Positions 17,521 through 25,944 of a DNA stretch of 64,000 nucleotides are shown here, piece after piece. Below the pieces are notes generated by a model, which did no database searches, was not told the DNA's origin, and was given only the letters and a program-made list of their open reading frames with translations. The stretch covers positions 1,488,001 through 1,552,000 of the forward strand of contig OZ241844.1 in NCBI GenBank assembly GCA_965202735.1, in the 5' to 3' direction. The stretch's first letter is position 1. The number at the start of each line of letters is the position of its first letter. Made by a program: the position numbers and the translations under genes. Source of the DNA: HK1 sp965202735 (lineage in GTDB: Bacteria; Pseudomonadota; Gammaproteobacteria; HK1).

Positions 17521-17958
17521 ATGATGCGCTCCGGCCTGTCCAGACTCAGCCAGGAGACCCTCGCCATCCTCGGCGTGGGCGTCGCCCTGGCGGCGCTGAT
17601 GCTCACCAGCATCTCCGGCATGCGCGGCGAGATTCAGGCCCTCCGCGACGAGCTGCGGACCGAGATCCAGGCCGTCCGAGTCGAGGCGCGTTCCGACCGT
17701 GAAGCCGTTCGAGCCGAGATCCAGACCGTTCGGGCCGAAGCACGCGCTGACCGCGAAGCGATGCGGACCGAAGCACGTGCCGACCGTGAAGCCCTGCGCG
17801 CCGAAGCGCGCGCCGACCGTGAAGCTTTCCAGAGCCAGATCCTGCGGCTGACCGAGCAGCAGGGCGTTCTGAGCGCCCGCCTCGATGGTCTCTCCGGCCC
17901 GCCGACGCCGAGCCGGCTGGACGGGGACCGCGACCGGACATCGAGCTTCGGCGAGTAG
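17521..17958 (+). CDS. Array I copy 2: one-helix hendecad coiled-coil protein
   Basis: A 145-residue paralogue. It differs from copy 1 after the membrane helix: SGMRGEIQALRDELRTEIQA replaces SGLRTEIQA. This adds a different helical segment, while the run of ADREA repeats drops to four (one is SDREA). The C-terminal segment reads FQSQILRLTEQQGVLSARLD and ends SSFGE. Its own TAGAAT promoter lies at 17484. Equal length to copy 1 despite the different repeat make-up suggests exchange of blocks between copies. Confidence 0.8.
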   Translation: MMRSGLSRLSQETLAILGVGVALAALMLTSISGMRGEIQALRDELRTEIQAVRVEARSDREAVRAEIQTVRAEARADREAMRTEARADREALRAEARADREAFQSQILRLTEQQGVLSARLDGLSGPPTPSRLDGDRDRTSSFGE

Positions 17959-18213
17959 TCCCTCGGAGCCGCCCCCGGCGAGGACGCGGGGCAACGCGGT
18001 CATGGTCCTCGCCATGCGGGGCCAGGACGCGGCTCGGACCATGTCGTGCGCTGGGCGAGGTCAGGGCCGTCCCGTTTTCGACCCCGCGGCGCGCGCGTAC
18101 GCCGAGCGAGACGACGGCCTACACCGAAGGCGCCCCGATGCGCACGAGTCCGGCTTCACCCCTGCGGACACCGCGGTAGAATGATTTTCGTGTCGTCGCA
18201 GCAGCGGAAGGTC

Positions 18214-18672
18214 ATGATGCGTTCCGGCCTGTCCAGACTCAGCCAGGAGACCCTCGCCATCCTCGGCGTGGGCGTCGCCCTGGCGGCGCTCATCCTCACC
18301 AATGCGATCAGTGTGCGCGGTGAGTTTCAGGCGGTTCGGGCCGAGATCCAGGCCGTCCGAGTCGAGGTGCGTGCCGACCGCGAAGCCGTTCGATCCGAGA
18401 TCCAGACCGTTCGGGCCGAAGCACGCGCTGACCGCGAAGCGATGCGGACCGAAGCACGTGCCGACCGCGAAGCCATCCGGGCCGAAGCCCATGCGGACCG
18501 TGAAGCCCTGCGCGCCGAAGCGCGCGCCGACCGGGAAGCTTTCCAGAGCCAGATCCTGCGGCTGACCGAGCAGCAGGGCGTTCTGAGCGCCCGCCTCGAT
18601 GGTCTCTCCGGCCCGCCGACGCCGAGCCGGCTGGACGGGGACCGCGACCGGACATCGAGCTTCGGCGAGTAG
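18214..18672 (+). CDS. Array I copy 3: one-helix hendecad coiled-coil protein
   Basis: A 152-residue paralogue. The membrane helix ends LILTNAISVRGEFQAVRAEI rather than LMLTSISG, a junction shared with copies 7 and 8. Five ADREA repeats follow, then FQSQILRLTEQQGVLSARLD and the SSFGE tail. It is 11 residues longer than copy 7, which has the same junction and one fewer repeat. Promoter element at 18177. Confidence 0.8.
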   Translation: MMRSGLSRLSQETLAILGVGVALAALILTNAISVRGEFQAVRAEIQAVRVEVRADREAVRSEIQTVRAEARADREAMRTEARADREAIRAEAHADREALRAEARADREAFQSQILRLTEQQGVLSARLDGLSGPPTPSRLDGDRDRTSSFGE

Positions 18673-18927
18673 TCCCTCGAAGCCGCCCCCGGCGAGGACG
18701 CGGGGCAACGCGGTCATGGTCCTCGCCATGCGGAGCCAGGGCGCGGCTCGGACCATGTCGTGCGCTGGGCGAGGTCAGGGCCGTCCCGTTTTCGACCCCG
18801 CGGCGCGCGCGTACGCCGAGCGAGACGACGGCCTACACCGAAGGCGCCCCGATGCGCACGAGTCCGGCTTCACCCCTGCGGACACCGCGGTAGAATGATT
18901 TTCGTGTCGTCGCAGCAGCGGAAGGTC

Positions 18928-19344
18928 ATGATGCGCTCCGGCCTGTCCAGACTCAGCCAGGAGACCCTCGCCATCCTCGGCGTGGGCGTTGCCCTGGCGG
19001 CGCTGATGCTCACCAGCATCTCCGGCATGCGCGGTGAGATTCAGGCCCTCCGCGACGAGCTGCGGACCGAGATCCAGGCCGTCCGGACCGAGGCACGCGC
19101 TGACCGCGAAGCGATGCGGACCGAAGCCCGTGCCGACCGGGAGGCCATCCGGGCCGAAGCCCGTGCGGACCGCGAAGCCATTCGGGCCGAAGCGCGCGCC
19201 GACCGCGAAGCCTTCCAGAGCCACATCCTGCGGCTGACCGAGCAGCAGGGCGTCCTGAGCGCCCGCCTCGACGGCCTCTCCGATCCGCCGGCGCCGAGCC
19301 GGCTGAACGGGGACCGCGACCGGACATCGAGCTTCGGCGAGTAG
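18928..19344 (+). CDS. Array I copy 4: one-helix hendecad coiled-coil protein
   Basis: A 138-residue paralogue with the SGMRGEIQALRDEL junction of copy 2 and four consecutive ADREA repeats. The tail shows small changes (LSDPPAPSRLNGDRD). The uninterrupted AEARADREAIR run makes it one of the cleanest hendecad tracts in the array. Promoter element at 18891. Confidence 0.8.
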   Translation: MMRSGLSRLSQETLAILGVGVALAALMLTSISGMRGEIQALRDELRTEIQAVRTEARADREAMRTEARADREAIRAEARADREAIRAEARADREAFQSHILRLTEQQGVLSARLDGLSDPPAPSRLNGDRDRTSSFGE

Positions 19345-19597
19345 TCCCTCGGAGCCGCCCGCGGCGAGGACGCGGGGCACGCAGTCACGGTCCTCGCCAT
19401 CGGAGCCAGGGCGCGGCTCGGATCGTGTCGTGCGCTGGCCGAGGTCAGGCCGGCCCGTTTCGACCCCTCGGCATGCGCGCGTACGCCGAGCGAGACGACG
19501 GCCTACACCGGAGGCGCCTTGATGCGCACGAGGCCGGCTTTGCCTCCGCGGACACCGCGGTAGAATGACTTTCGTGCCATCGCAGCAGCCGAAGGTC

Positions 19598-20056
19598 ATG
19601 ATGCGTTCCGGCCTGTCCAGACTCAGCCAGGAGACCCTCGCCATCCTCGGCGTGGGCGTTGCCTTGGCGGCGCTGATGCTCACCAGCATCTCCGGACTGC
19701 GGACCGAGATCCAGGCCGTCCAGACCGAAGCGCGTGCCGACCGCGAAGCCGTTCGAGCCGAGATCCAGACCGTCCGAGTCGAAGCGCGTGCCGATCGCGG
19801 AGTCGTTCGAGCCGAGATCCAGGCCGTTCGGGCCGAAGCACGCGCCGACCGCGAAGCCCTGCGCGCTGAAGCCCGTGCGGACCGTGAAGCCCTGCGCGCC
19901 GAAGCGCGCGCCGACCGGGAAGCCTTCCAGAGCCACATTCTCCGACTCACCGAGCAGCAGGGCGTCCTGAGCGCCCGCCTCGACGGTCTCTCCGGCCCGC
20001 CGGCGCCGAGTCGGCTGGACGGAGACCGCGACCGGGCATCGAATATCGGCGAGTAG
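19598..20056 (+). CDS. Array I copy 5: one-helix hendecad coiled-coil protein
   Basis: A 152-residue paralogue. It carries the SGLRTEIQAV junction, four ADREA repeats plus one altered ADRGV unit, and FQSHILRLTEQQGVLSARLD. The tail changes to RASNIGE, which it shares only with copy 6. It is exactly one 11-residue unit shorter than copy 6, so the two probably arose by duplication followed by repeat gain or loss. Promoter element at 19561. Confidence 0.8.
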   Translation: MMRSGLSRLSQETLAILGVGVALAALMLTSISGLRTEIQAVQTEARADREAVRAEIQTVRVEARADRGVVRAEIQAVRAEARADREALRAEARADREALRAEARADREAFQSHILRLTEQQGVLSARLDGLSGPPAPSRLDGDRDRASNIGE

Positions 20057-20332
20057 TCCCTCGGAGCCGCCCCCGGCGAGGCGAGGACGCGGGATGACAC
20101 GGTCACGGTCCTCGCCATGCGGAGCCAGGGCACGGCTCGGATCGTGTCGCACGCTGGTCGTGTCGTGCGCTGGGCGAGGTCAGGGCCGTCCCGTTTCGAT
20201 CCCTCGGCACGCACGCGCACGCCGAGCGAGACGATGGCCTACGCCGAAGGCGCCCCGATGCGCACGAGTCCGCTTCACCCCCGCGGACACCGCGGTAGAA
20301 TGACTTTCGTGCCATCGCAGCAGCCGAAGGTC

Positions 20333-20824
20333 ATGATGCGTTCCGGCCTGTCCAGACTCAGCCAGGAGACCCTCGCCATCCTCGGCGTGGGCATCGCCCT
20401 GGCGGCGCTGATGCTCACCAGCATCTCCGGACTGCGGACCGAGATCCAGGCCGTCCGGACCGAAGCGCGTGCCGACCGCGAAGCCGTTCGAGCCGAGATC
20501 CAGGCCGTCCGAGTCGAAGCGCGTGCCGATCGCGGAGTCGTTCGAGCCGAGATCCAGACCGTTCGGGCCGAAGCACGCGCTGACCGCGAAGCGATGCGGA
20601 CCGAAGCGCGTGCCGACCGCGAAGCCATCCGGGCCGAAGCCCATGCGGACCGTGAAGCCCTGCGCGCCGAAGCGCGCGCCGACCGGGAAGCCTTCCAGAG
20701 CCACATTCTCCGACTCACCGAGCAGCAGGGCGTCCTGAGCGCCCGCCTCGACGGTCTCTCCGGCCCGCCGGCGCCGAGCCGGCTGGACGGAGACCGCGAC
20801 CGGGCATCGAATATCGGCGAGTAG
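20333..20824 (+). CDS. Array I copy 6: longest hendecad coiled-coil protein
   Basis: At 163 residues this is the longest paralogue. It has the membrane helix, the SGLRTEIQAV junction, five ADREA units and one ADRGV unit, then FQSHILRLTEQQGVLSARLD and the RASNIGE tail. It matches copy 5 apart from an extra 33-bp repeat and a few substitutions. Its upstream block lacks one base near the -35 element. The TAGAAT element is at 20296. Confidence 0.8.
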   Translation: MMRSGLSRLSQETLAILGVGIALAALMLTSISGLRTEIQAVRTEARADREAVRAEIQAVRVEARADRGVVRAEIQTVRAEARADREAMRTEARADREAIRAEAHADREALRAEARADREAFQSHILRLTEQQGVLSARLDGLSGPPAPSRLDGDRDRASNIGE

Positions 20825-21100
20825 TCCCTCGGAGCCGCCCCCGGCGAGGCGAGGACGCGGGATGACACGGTCACGGTCCTCGCCATCGGAGCCAGGGCGC
20901 GGCTCGGATCGTGTCGCACGCTGGTCGTGTCGTGCGCTGGGCGAGGTCAGGGCCGTCCCGCTTCGACCCCTCGGCACGCACGCGCACGCCGAGCGAGACG
21001 ATGGCCTACATCGAAGGCGCCCCGATGCGCACGAGTCCGGCTTCATTCATGCGGACACCGCGGTAGAATGACTTTCGTGCTGTCGCAGCAGTGGAAGGTC

Positions 21101-21526
21101 ATGATGCGTTCCGGCCTGTCCAGACTCAGCCAGGAGACCCTCGCCATCCTCGGCGTGGGCGTCGCCCTGGCGGCGCTCATCCTCACCAATGCGATCAGTG
21201 TGCGCGGTGAGTTTCAGGCGGTTCGGGCCGAGATCCAGGCCGTCCGGGTCGAAGCGCGTGCCGACCGCGAAGCCGTTCGAGCCGAGATCCAGACCGTTCG
21301 GGCCGAGGCGCGTGCCGACCGCGAAGCCCTGCGCGCCGAAGCCCGTGCGGACCGTGAAGCCCTGCGCGCCGAAGCGCGTGCCGACCGCGAAGCCTTCCAG
21401 AGCCACATTCTCCGACTCACCGAGCAGCAGGGCGTTCTGAGCGTCCGCCTCGACGGCCTCTCCGGCCCGCCGGCGCCGAGCCGGCTGGACGGAGACCGCG
21501 ACCGGACATCGAGCTTCGGCGAGTAG
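21101..21526 (+). CDS. Array I copy 7: one-helix hendecad coiled-coil protein
   Basis: A 141-residue paralogue with the LTNAISVRGEFQAV junction and four ADREA repeats. The FQSHILRLTEQQGVLSVRLD segment carries an Ala-to-Val change, and the tail is SSFGE. It is 11 residues shorter than copy 3. The sequence ahead of the start (CTGTCGCAGCAGTGGAAGG) is shared with copy 8, marking these two as recent sisters. Promoter element at 21064. Confidence 0.8.
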   Translation: MMRSGLSRLSQETLAILGVGVALAALILTNAISVRGEFQAVRAEIQAVRVEARADREAVRAEIQTVRAEARADREALRAEARADREALRAEARADREAFQSHILRLTEQQGVLSVRLDGLSGPPAPSRLDGDRDRTSSFGE

Positions 21527-21796
21527 TCCCTCGGAGCCGCCCCCGGCGAGGACGCGGGGCACGCAGTCACGGTCCTCGCCATCGGAGCCAGGGCGCGGCT
21601 CGGATCGTGTCGCACGCTGGTCGTGTCGTGCGCTGGGCGAGGTCAGGGCCGTCCCGCTTCGACCTCTCGGCACGCGCGCGCACGCCGAACGAGACGACGG
21701 CCTACGCCGAAGGCGCCTTGATGCACACGAGTCCGGCTTCACCCCCGCGGACACCACGGTAGAATGACTTTCGTGCTGTCGCAGCAGTGGAAGGTC

Positions 21797-22162
21797 ATGA
21801 TGCGTTCCGGCCTGTCCAGACTCAGCCAGGAGACCCTCGCCATCCTCGGCGTGGGCGTCGCCCTGGCGGCGCTCATCCTCACCAATGCGATCAGTGTGCG
21901 CGGTGAGTTTCAGGCGGTTCGGGCCGAGATCCAGGCCGTCCGAGCGGAATCGCGCGCCGACCGGGAGGCTATCCGGGCCGAGGCACGCGCCGACCGGGAG
22001 GCCATCCGGGCCGAGGCACGCGCCGACCGCGAAGCCCTGCGCGCCGAAGCGCGCGCCGACCGTGAAGCTTTCCAGAGCCAGATCCTGCGGCTGACCGAGC
22101 AGCAGGGCGTCCTGAGCGCCCGCCTCGACGGACTCCACGACCCGCCGGCGACGCATCGATAG
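21797..22162 (+). CDS. Array I copy 8: shortened terminal paralogue
   Basis: A 121-residue paralogue that closes the array. It has the LTNAISVRGEFQAV junction and four consecutive repeats (the first within ESRADREAIR), then FQSQILRLTEQQGVLSARLD. The long polar tail is replaced by GLHDPPATHR and a stop. The last bases run directly into the truncated GNAT gene on the opposite strand, so the array boundary cut both genes. Promoter element at 21760 (GGTAGAAT). Confidence 0.78.
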   Translation: MMRSGLSRLSQETLAILGVGVALAALILTNAISVRGEFQAVRAEIQAVRAESRADREAIRAEARADREAIRAEARADREALRAEARADREAFQSQILRLTEQQGVLSARLDGLHDPPATHR

Positions 22163-22435
22163 GGCAACTGCCCGGGCTCGATTCCGTCGTTCGACAGGCG
22201 CCTGGCGAGCTCCGTCGACAGGTTGTCCTTCTCGAAGCTCGTCGCGCTCAGCGTGTAGTAGCCGGCGGCCCGTTCGGGCGGGGCGCCCGCCGCGACGAAG
22301 ACCCGCGCGACGCGCCGCCGGGCGTCCCGGGAAGCCTGCCGGCGAATGTAACGCTCAAGGGACGGTTCCCCCCGCAGGCGAAGGACGCGGGGTCGTGATG
22401 TGGACCGAGCCGCTCGACCGTCAGCGGCGATTCAT
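22163..22435 (-). pseudogene. TacT-like GNAT toxin remnant (frameshifted, 3'-truncated)
   Basis: Minus-strand translation starts with DESPLTVERLGPHHDPASFA. After a frame change in a run of six Gs it continues SLERYIRRQASRDARRRVAR, then AAGYYTLSATSFEKDNLSTE. These match the N-terminal half of GNAT toxins of the TacT/AtaT type, which acetylate aminoacyl-tRNA. The acetyl-CoA-binding half is missing because the coiled-coil array starts at 22162. The ATG overlaps the stop of the antitoxin remnant as ATGA, the usual arrangement. It is certainly non-functional as it stands. Confidence 0.8.
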
Positions 22436-22689
22436 CCACCGATGCGCTCGCGGTAGCGGCGCACGGCGGACGGCCCGCTTCAGCACAGCGTTCGGCGCGG
22501 GCGGGTCGAGCAGCGCGTCATGGAAGGCGTTCCAGTCTGTCGCCGGGAGCACGATGCGCTCGCGCGCCTCGATCACCCGCTCGGCCGCGGCCACGGCGTT
22601 GTACAGAACGAAACGGCTGACCGTGGTTTCCTGTAGGCCGCCGCACGTTCGAGCTTGCGCTTGCTTCTCGGCTTCACCGGAATCCGCAT
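22432..22689 (-). pseudogene. TacA-like DUF1778 antitoxin remnant (frameshifted)
   Basis: Two minus-strand frames together resemble a DUF1778 ribbon-helix-helix antitoxin. The first, MRIPVKPRSKRKLERAAAY, is the DNA-binding N-terminus. After a frameshift near AYR/LQE the second frame reads TVSRFVLYNAVAAAERVIEA, then RERIVLPATDWNAFHDALLD, to a stop at 22432. The second part is the toxin-wrapping tail. With the adjacent GNAT fragment this is a decayed toxin-antitoxin operon, typical cargo of genomic islands. Confidence 0.75.
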
Positions 22690-22950
22690 ACTTCCATCGA
22701 CGTTCTCTTCGCCCGGTATTCCGACGAGCCGAAAAAGAACCTTCCCATCAAGAGGTTACGCTTTCCGGGGCGCACGAGAACGAATTTGCCCTGACGCCCT
22801 CCCCCGGCTTGTCGCTCTCGCTGGAATCGGGGGCCGCCGCGCCCGCGACGATACGCAAGGACACGATTTGGAGGCAGGCCGGTTCGACTTCGGGGCGGGG
22901 CTTCGATGGTGTGCGGAGCTGTCCGGCTCTCGCGCCCTCCGGAAACGAAA

Positions 22951-22974
22951 CGGGGCGCCCCGAAGGGCGCCCCG
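22951..22974 (-). terminator. Rho-independent terminator of porin 2
   Basis: On the minus strand CGGGGCGCCC-TTCG-GGGCGCCCCG is followed by TTTCGTTTCC. The same hairpin and tail follow the porin at 25945-26985, showing that the downstream flanks were duplicated with the genes. Confidence 0.9.
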
Positions 22975-23009
22975 TGAGTGTCTTCCGAGAGACTACGGGA
23001 AGACTTCGG

Positions 23010-23957
23010 TTAGAAGCTAACGACGACAGCCACAATCGACAAGGTTCCGTCATCTTTCGTATCCCGATGCTCGGCGACGACGCTGACACCCGCTCCCAGT
23101 CCATAGGCATAGCCTGCGGACCATGTAGTGCCGTCATTGCCCTTCATGCCTTTCATATCGGAGACGTCCGAGAAGTAGTAGTAGGCCTTGCCTTCGCCAT
23201 GGCTGTAAGTCAGGTTGAATCCGCCGTGCTTGGTATCCTCCTTGCCGTCGGCGTCGTAGTCCATCGTCTCGAAGCCCACCGCCCATCCGATATTGGCGAA
23301 GCTGCCGCCTACTTTCGCACCCATCGTGGTCGACATGTCATCGTCGGCATAGCCGGCACCAACGCTTACAGAACCCAGAGAGAGTGTGCCTCCGATCTCC
23401 ACCTTGTCTAGGCCATCGCCGTATCCGGTTTTCTTGTTTTCCTTCATCTCCGAATTGTCGTCGACGATCATAGCCGAGAAGTCGAACGGGCCACCCAGAT
23501 TGCTGGCATAGCTGACGCCGGATTTGCGGGAACCGATCTGTTCGTAAGAGCCGCCCGTGAACCATGCCGGGTCCCAGCTCGTATTCCCCTGGTAGGGCGA
23601 CCCCTGCTGACCCAGCGTGATTCGTCCTGCGGCGCTTTCCAGCCAGACGTTCTGGTGTCTGGTGCGGAAGTTGTCGAGCCTCTTCTCAATCGTCATACCC
23701 GCCATCATGCCCGCACCGATTTCCTGGGACGCCTTGACGCCGATGCGGCTGAACAGCCTGTCCGCGCTGTCCAAATCACCGGCATCGGTGGCGCCAATGT
23801 CCCACACGGTGTCTTCACCAGCAGCATCGGGGTTTTTCACCATGATGCCGCTGCGGATGCTGCCGTAGAGAGTGGCATCGACCGCCGACGCGACGGGCGC
23901 GAACCCGAGCGTGCCCAGCAGACCGGCCACCACAGAAGTCGTCAGTACGCGTTTCAT
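23010..23957 (-). CDS. Gram-negative porin 2
   Basis: A 315-residue outer-membrane porin. It has a signal peptide (MKRVLTTSVVAGLLGTLGFA, cleavage near ASA), an N-terminal strand ATLYGSIRSGI and a final strand ending VAVVVSF with terminal phenylalanine. It is closely related to porin 3: both contain EKRLDNFRTRHQNVWL and a LTLGQQGS/ITLGQQGS pair. The ATG at 23957 is preferred over TTG at 23963 because GGAG is better spaced. It lies inverted relative to porin 3, with the integrase between them. An A+T-rich stretch at 24085-24120 is the likely promoter area. Confidence 0.9.
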   Translation of the reverse strand: MKRVLTTSVVAGLLGTLGFAPVASAVDATLYGSIRSGIMVKNPDAAGEDTVWDIGATDAGDLDSADRLFSRIGVKASQEIGAGMMAGMTIEKRLDNFRTRHQNVWLESAAGRITLGQQGSPYQGNTSWDPAWFTGGSYEQIGSRKSGVSYASNLGGPFDFSAMIVDDNSEMKENKKTGYGDGLDKVEIGGTLSLGSVSVGAGYADDDMSTTMGAKVGGSFANIGWAVGFETMDYDADGKEDTKHGGFNLTYSHGEGKAYYYFSDVSDMKGMKGNDGTTWSAGYAYGLGAGVSVVAEHRDTKDDGTLSIVAVVVSF

Positions 23958-24012
23958 CGTCAATTTCTCCTGTGTTCCTGTGTATCGGACGAGAATGTCC
24001 GGCTACTCGCCA

Positions 24013-24053
24013 TCCGGCCCGGCGGCCGGGCGACAGGTTCATGAAACTTCCCG
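24013..24053 (-). promoter_or_regulatory. Conserved porin leader, second copy
   Basis: On the minus strand this matches the porin 1 leader at 15054-15092: CGGGAAGTTTCATGAACCTG, then a GC palindrome that here is GCCCGGC-C-GCCGGGC. The stem differs in length from the first copy but is kept. Here the MNLSPGR reading frame runs into the porin gene out of frame. Confidence 0.55.
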
Positions 24054-24434
24054 TGTCACGGACCTGGAATTCGGAGATCCCGGAAAAATAAATTCTCTTT
24101 CTATTCAATTAGTTGAATTCACCATGGCCTGCTGCGGCTTCGTGCCTGGGCATTCCGGATGGTCTCTGCGAGACCTATCCGATCCCGAAGGTCGGCTCCG
24201 GGGAAGAGGAGATGGACAGCCCTGCGGGGCGCGAGGAGCTTCGTGCGCCGGGACGGGCTCCGAACGCGAGAATCCTCGGGCCGGGGCATGACGAGAGCGC
24301 TGGCGGACGTGGCTTCCCGTCCGGCCCGGAGTCCGCCCGAGCCGCGGATTGCGGGCGGGCGCGATTCGTGCCAATGCGTCTTGGGGAGTCCCTATTCGGT
24401 CCCCGACCTCACCAAGCCGCAAAGGAGAAGATGC

Positions 24435-25595
24435 ATGGCCAGGATCACCAGAAGGGCCGTCGACGCGCTGACCGCGCGGGACCGCGAGTACATGTTGTGG
24501 GATGGCGACATCAAGGGCTTCGGCGTGCGCGTGCACCCGTCAGGGCGCAAGGTCTACGTCGTGAAGTACCGGGATGGCGGGCGCGTCATCAAGAAGACCA
24601 TCGGCCCCCACGACGCCATTCCTCCGGCCGCGGCACGGGGCCGGGCGGCCGAGATCATCACCGCCGCCCGGACGGGCCGGGACCTGACGGGGAAGGTGCT
24701 GCCGCCGCGGGCGAGCGACCCGCCGACCGTGCACGAGCTCGCCCGGCGGTTCCTGGAGGAGCACGTTCCGGGCCATTGCAAGCCGAGCACCGCGCACAGC
24801 TACGAGCTCGCCATCCGCCGGCACGTACTGCCTCGGCTCGGCGGCCGGCGGGTCGCCGAGGTGACGCGCGCGGACGTGGCCGCCCTGCATCACCGCATGC
24901 GTTCGATCCCCTTCGCGGCCAACCGCACCCTCGGGATCCTGTCCGCCATGTTCAGCGCGGCCGAGCTCTGGGGCCTGAGGCCGCAGGGCTCGAACCCGTG
25001 CCGGTACGTGAAGCGCTTCCGGGAGAAGAAGCGCGAACGGTTCCTGTCCGATGCGGAGTACCGGCGCCTCGGCGCGGCGCTGCGAGAGGCGGAGCGCACC
25101 GGAGCGGTGGCCGCTCCGGCCGTCGCCGCCATCCGTCTGCTGATGCTGACCGGCTGCCGCCTGTCGGAGATCATGCACCTGCGATGGGACCACGTTGCGC
25201 TGGAGGCCCGGGAGCTGCGGCTGCCCGACAGCAAGACGGGGGCCAAGGTCGTGCACCTCGGGGAGTCGGCGGCGGCGGTGCTGCGCGGCCTCGCGCGCAA
25301 GGTGGGCAACCCTTGGGTGATCACCGGACGCCGGCCCGGGACCCGCATCGCCTCCCTGCACTTTCCATGGAAGCGCATCCGCGCGCGGGCGGGCCTGGAC
25401 GACGTGCGGATTCACGATCTGAGGCACTCGTTCGCCAGCGGCGGCCTGCGGGTCGGAGAGGGCCTGCCGATGATCGGGCGGCTCCTCGGCCACAGCCAGG
25501 TGAAGACGACGGCGCGCTACGCGCATCTGGCCGACGACCCGGTGAAGGCCGCGGCCGACCGCATCGCGGGCCGCATCGCGGATGTCGCCGGCTGA
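24435..25595 (+). CDS. Tyrosine recombinase/integrase
   Basis: A 386-residue site-specific recombinase. Residues 1-80 form an arm-binding domain of the DUF4102 type (FGVRVHPSGRKVYVVKYRDG), followed by a core-binding domain. The catalytic domain shows the expected residues: Arg in TGCRLSE, His and Arg in HDLRHSFAS, His in LLGHSQV and the nucleophile Tyr in TTARYAH. The ATG at 24435 has AGGAGA six bases upstream. It probably mobilised part of the accessory region, but no flanking tRNA or clear att repeats are visible. It lies between two inverted porin paralogues. Confidence 0.92.
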   Translation: MARITRRAVDALTARDREYMLWDGDIKGFGVRVHPSGRKVYVVKYRDGGRVIKKTIGPHDAIPPAAARGRAAEIITAARTGRDLTGKVLPPRASDPPTVHELARRFLEEHVPGHCKPSTAHSYELAIRRHVLPRLGGRRVAEVTRADVAALHHRMRSIPFAANRTLGILSAMFSAAELWGLRPQGSNPCRYVKRFREKKRERFLSDAEYRRLGAALREAERTGAVAAPAVAAIRLLMLTGCRLSEIMHLRWDHVALEARELRLPDSKTGAKVVHLGESAAAVLRGLARKVGNPWVITGRRPGTRIASLHFPWKRIRARAGLDDVRIHDLRHSFASGGLRVGEGLPMIGRLLGHSQVKTTARYAHLADDPVKAAADRIAGRIADVAG

Positions 25596-25944
25596 CCCCC
25601 GCCCCGCAGGGCTGTCCGGAAGCCGCAACGGGCGATCTCCCGGGCGCTCGATGTCCGCCGCCTCGATGCGGAAGATGCCCGCCTGCCGCAGCTCCACCCG
25701 GCTCTGTCGCGAAAAAGCAACACTCGGGCCGCCTTTGTCGCAAATTCGTCGAACTGCGTTGCGATTCGACGTGCCCTTTGCCACACTCGCCCCCGCTTCT
25801 CGGTGTCACGGGAAGTGTCGGGAACGGATCTGCCGGCCACTGCCGGGAGAAAACGGTCATTCGACGAATCACCCGCAGCCGGACCGACAGTTTGCGAGTG
25901 CACGAGTCGGAGACATCAGCTCACAAGGAACACAGGAGATTCTG
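25596..25944. other. Spacer between integrase and porin 3
   Basis: No supported gene. A minus-strand stretch (RVELRQAGIFRIEAADIERP) could be the end of a lost coding sequence, but I cannot assign it. The bases just before 25945 (AGGAACACAGGAGA) match those before porin 2, giving the ribosome binding site. Confidence 0.5.

Larger units (their letters stand above)
16680..22162 (+). repeat. Tandem array I: eight gene-sized units (about 670-770 bp)
   Basis: Eight head-to-tail units. Each has a conserved ~95-bp upstream block (GAGCGAGAC...GGCTTCACCCC...GGTAGAAT), a coding region, and a 3' segment with a GCGAGGAC...GTCCTCGC hairpin. The TAGAAT elements lie at 16785, 17484, 18177, 18891, 19561, 20296, 21064 and 21760. 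Inside each gene, 33-bp direct repeats encode 11-residue units. The array ends abruptly at 22162 against a truncated GNAT gene. Confidence 0.95.
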
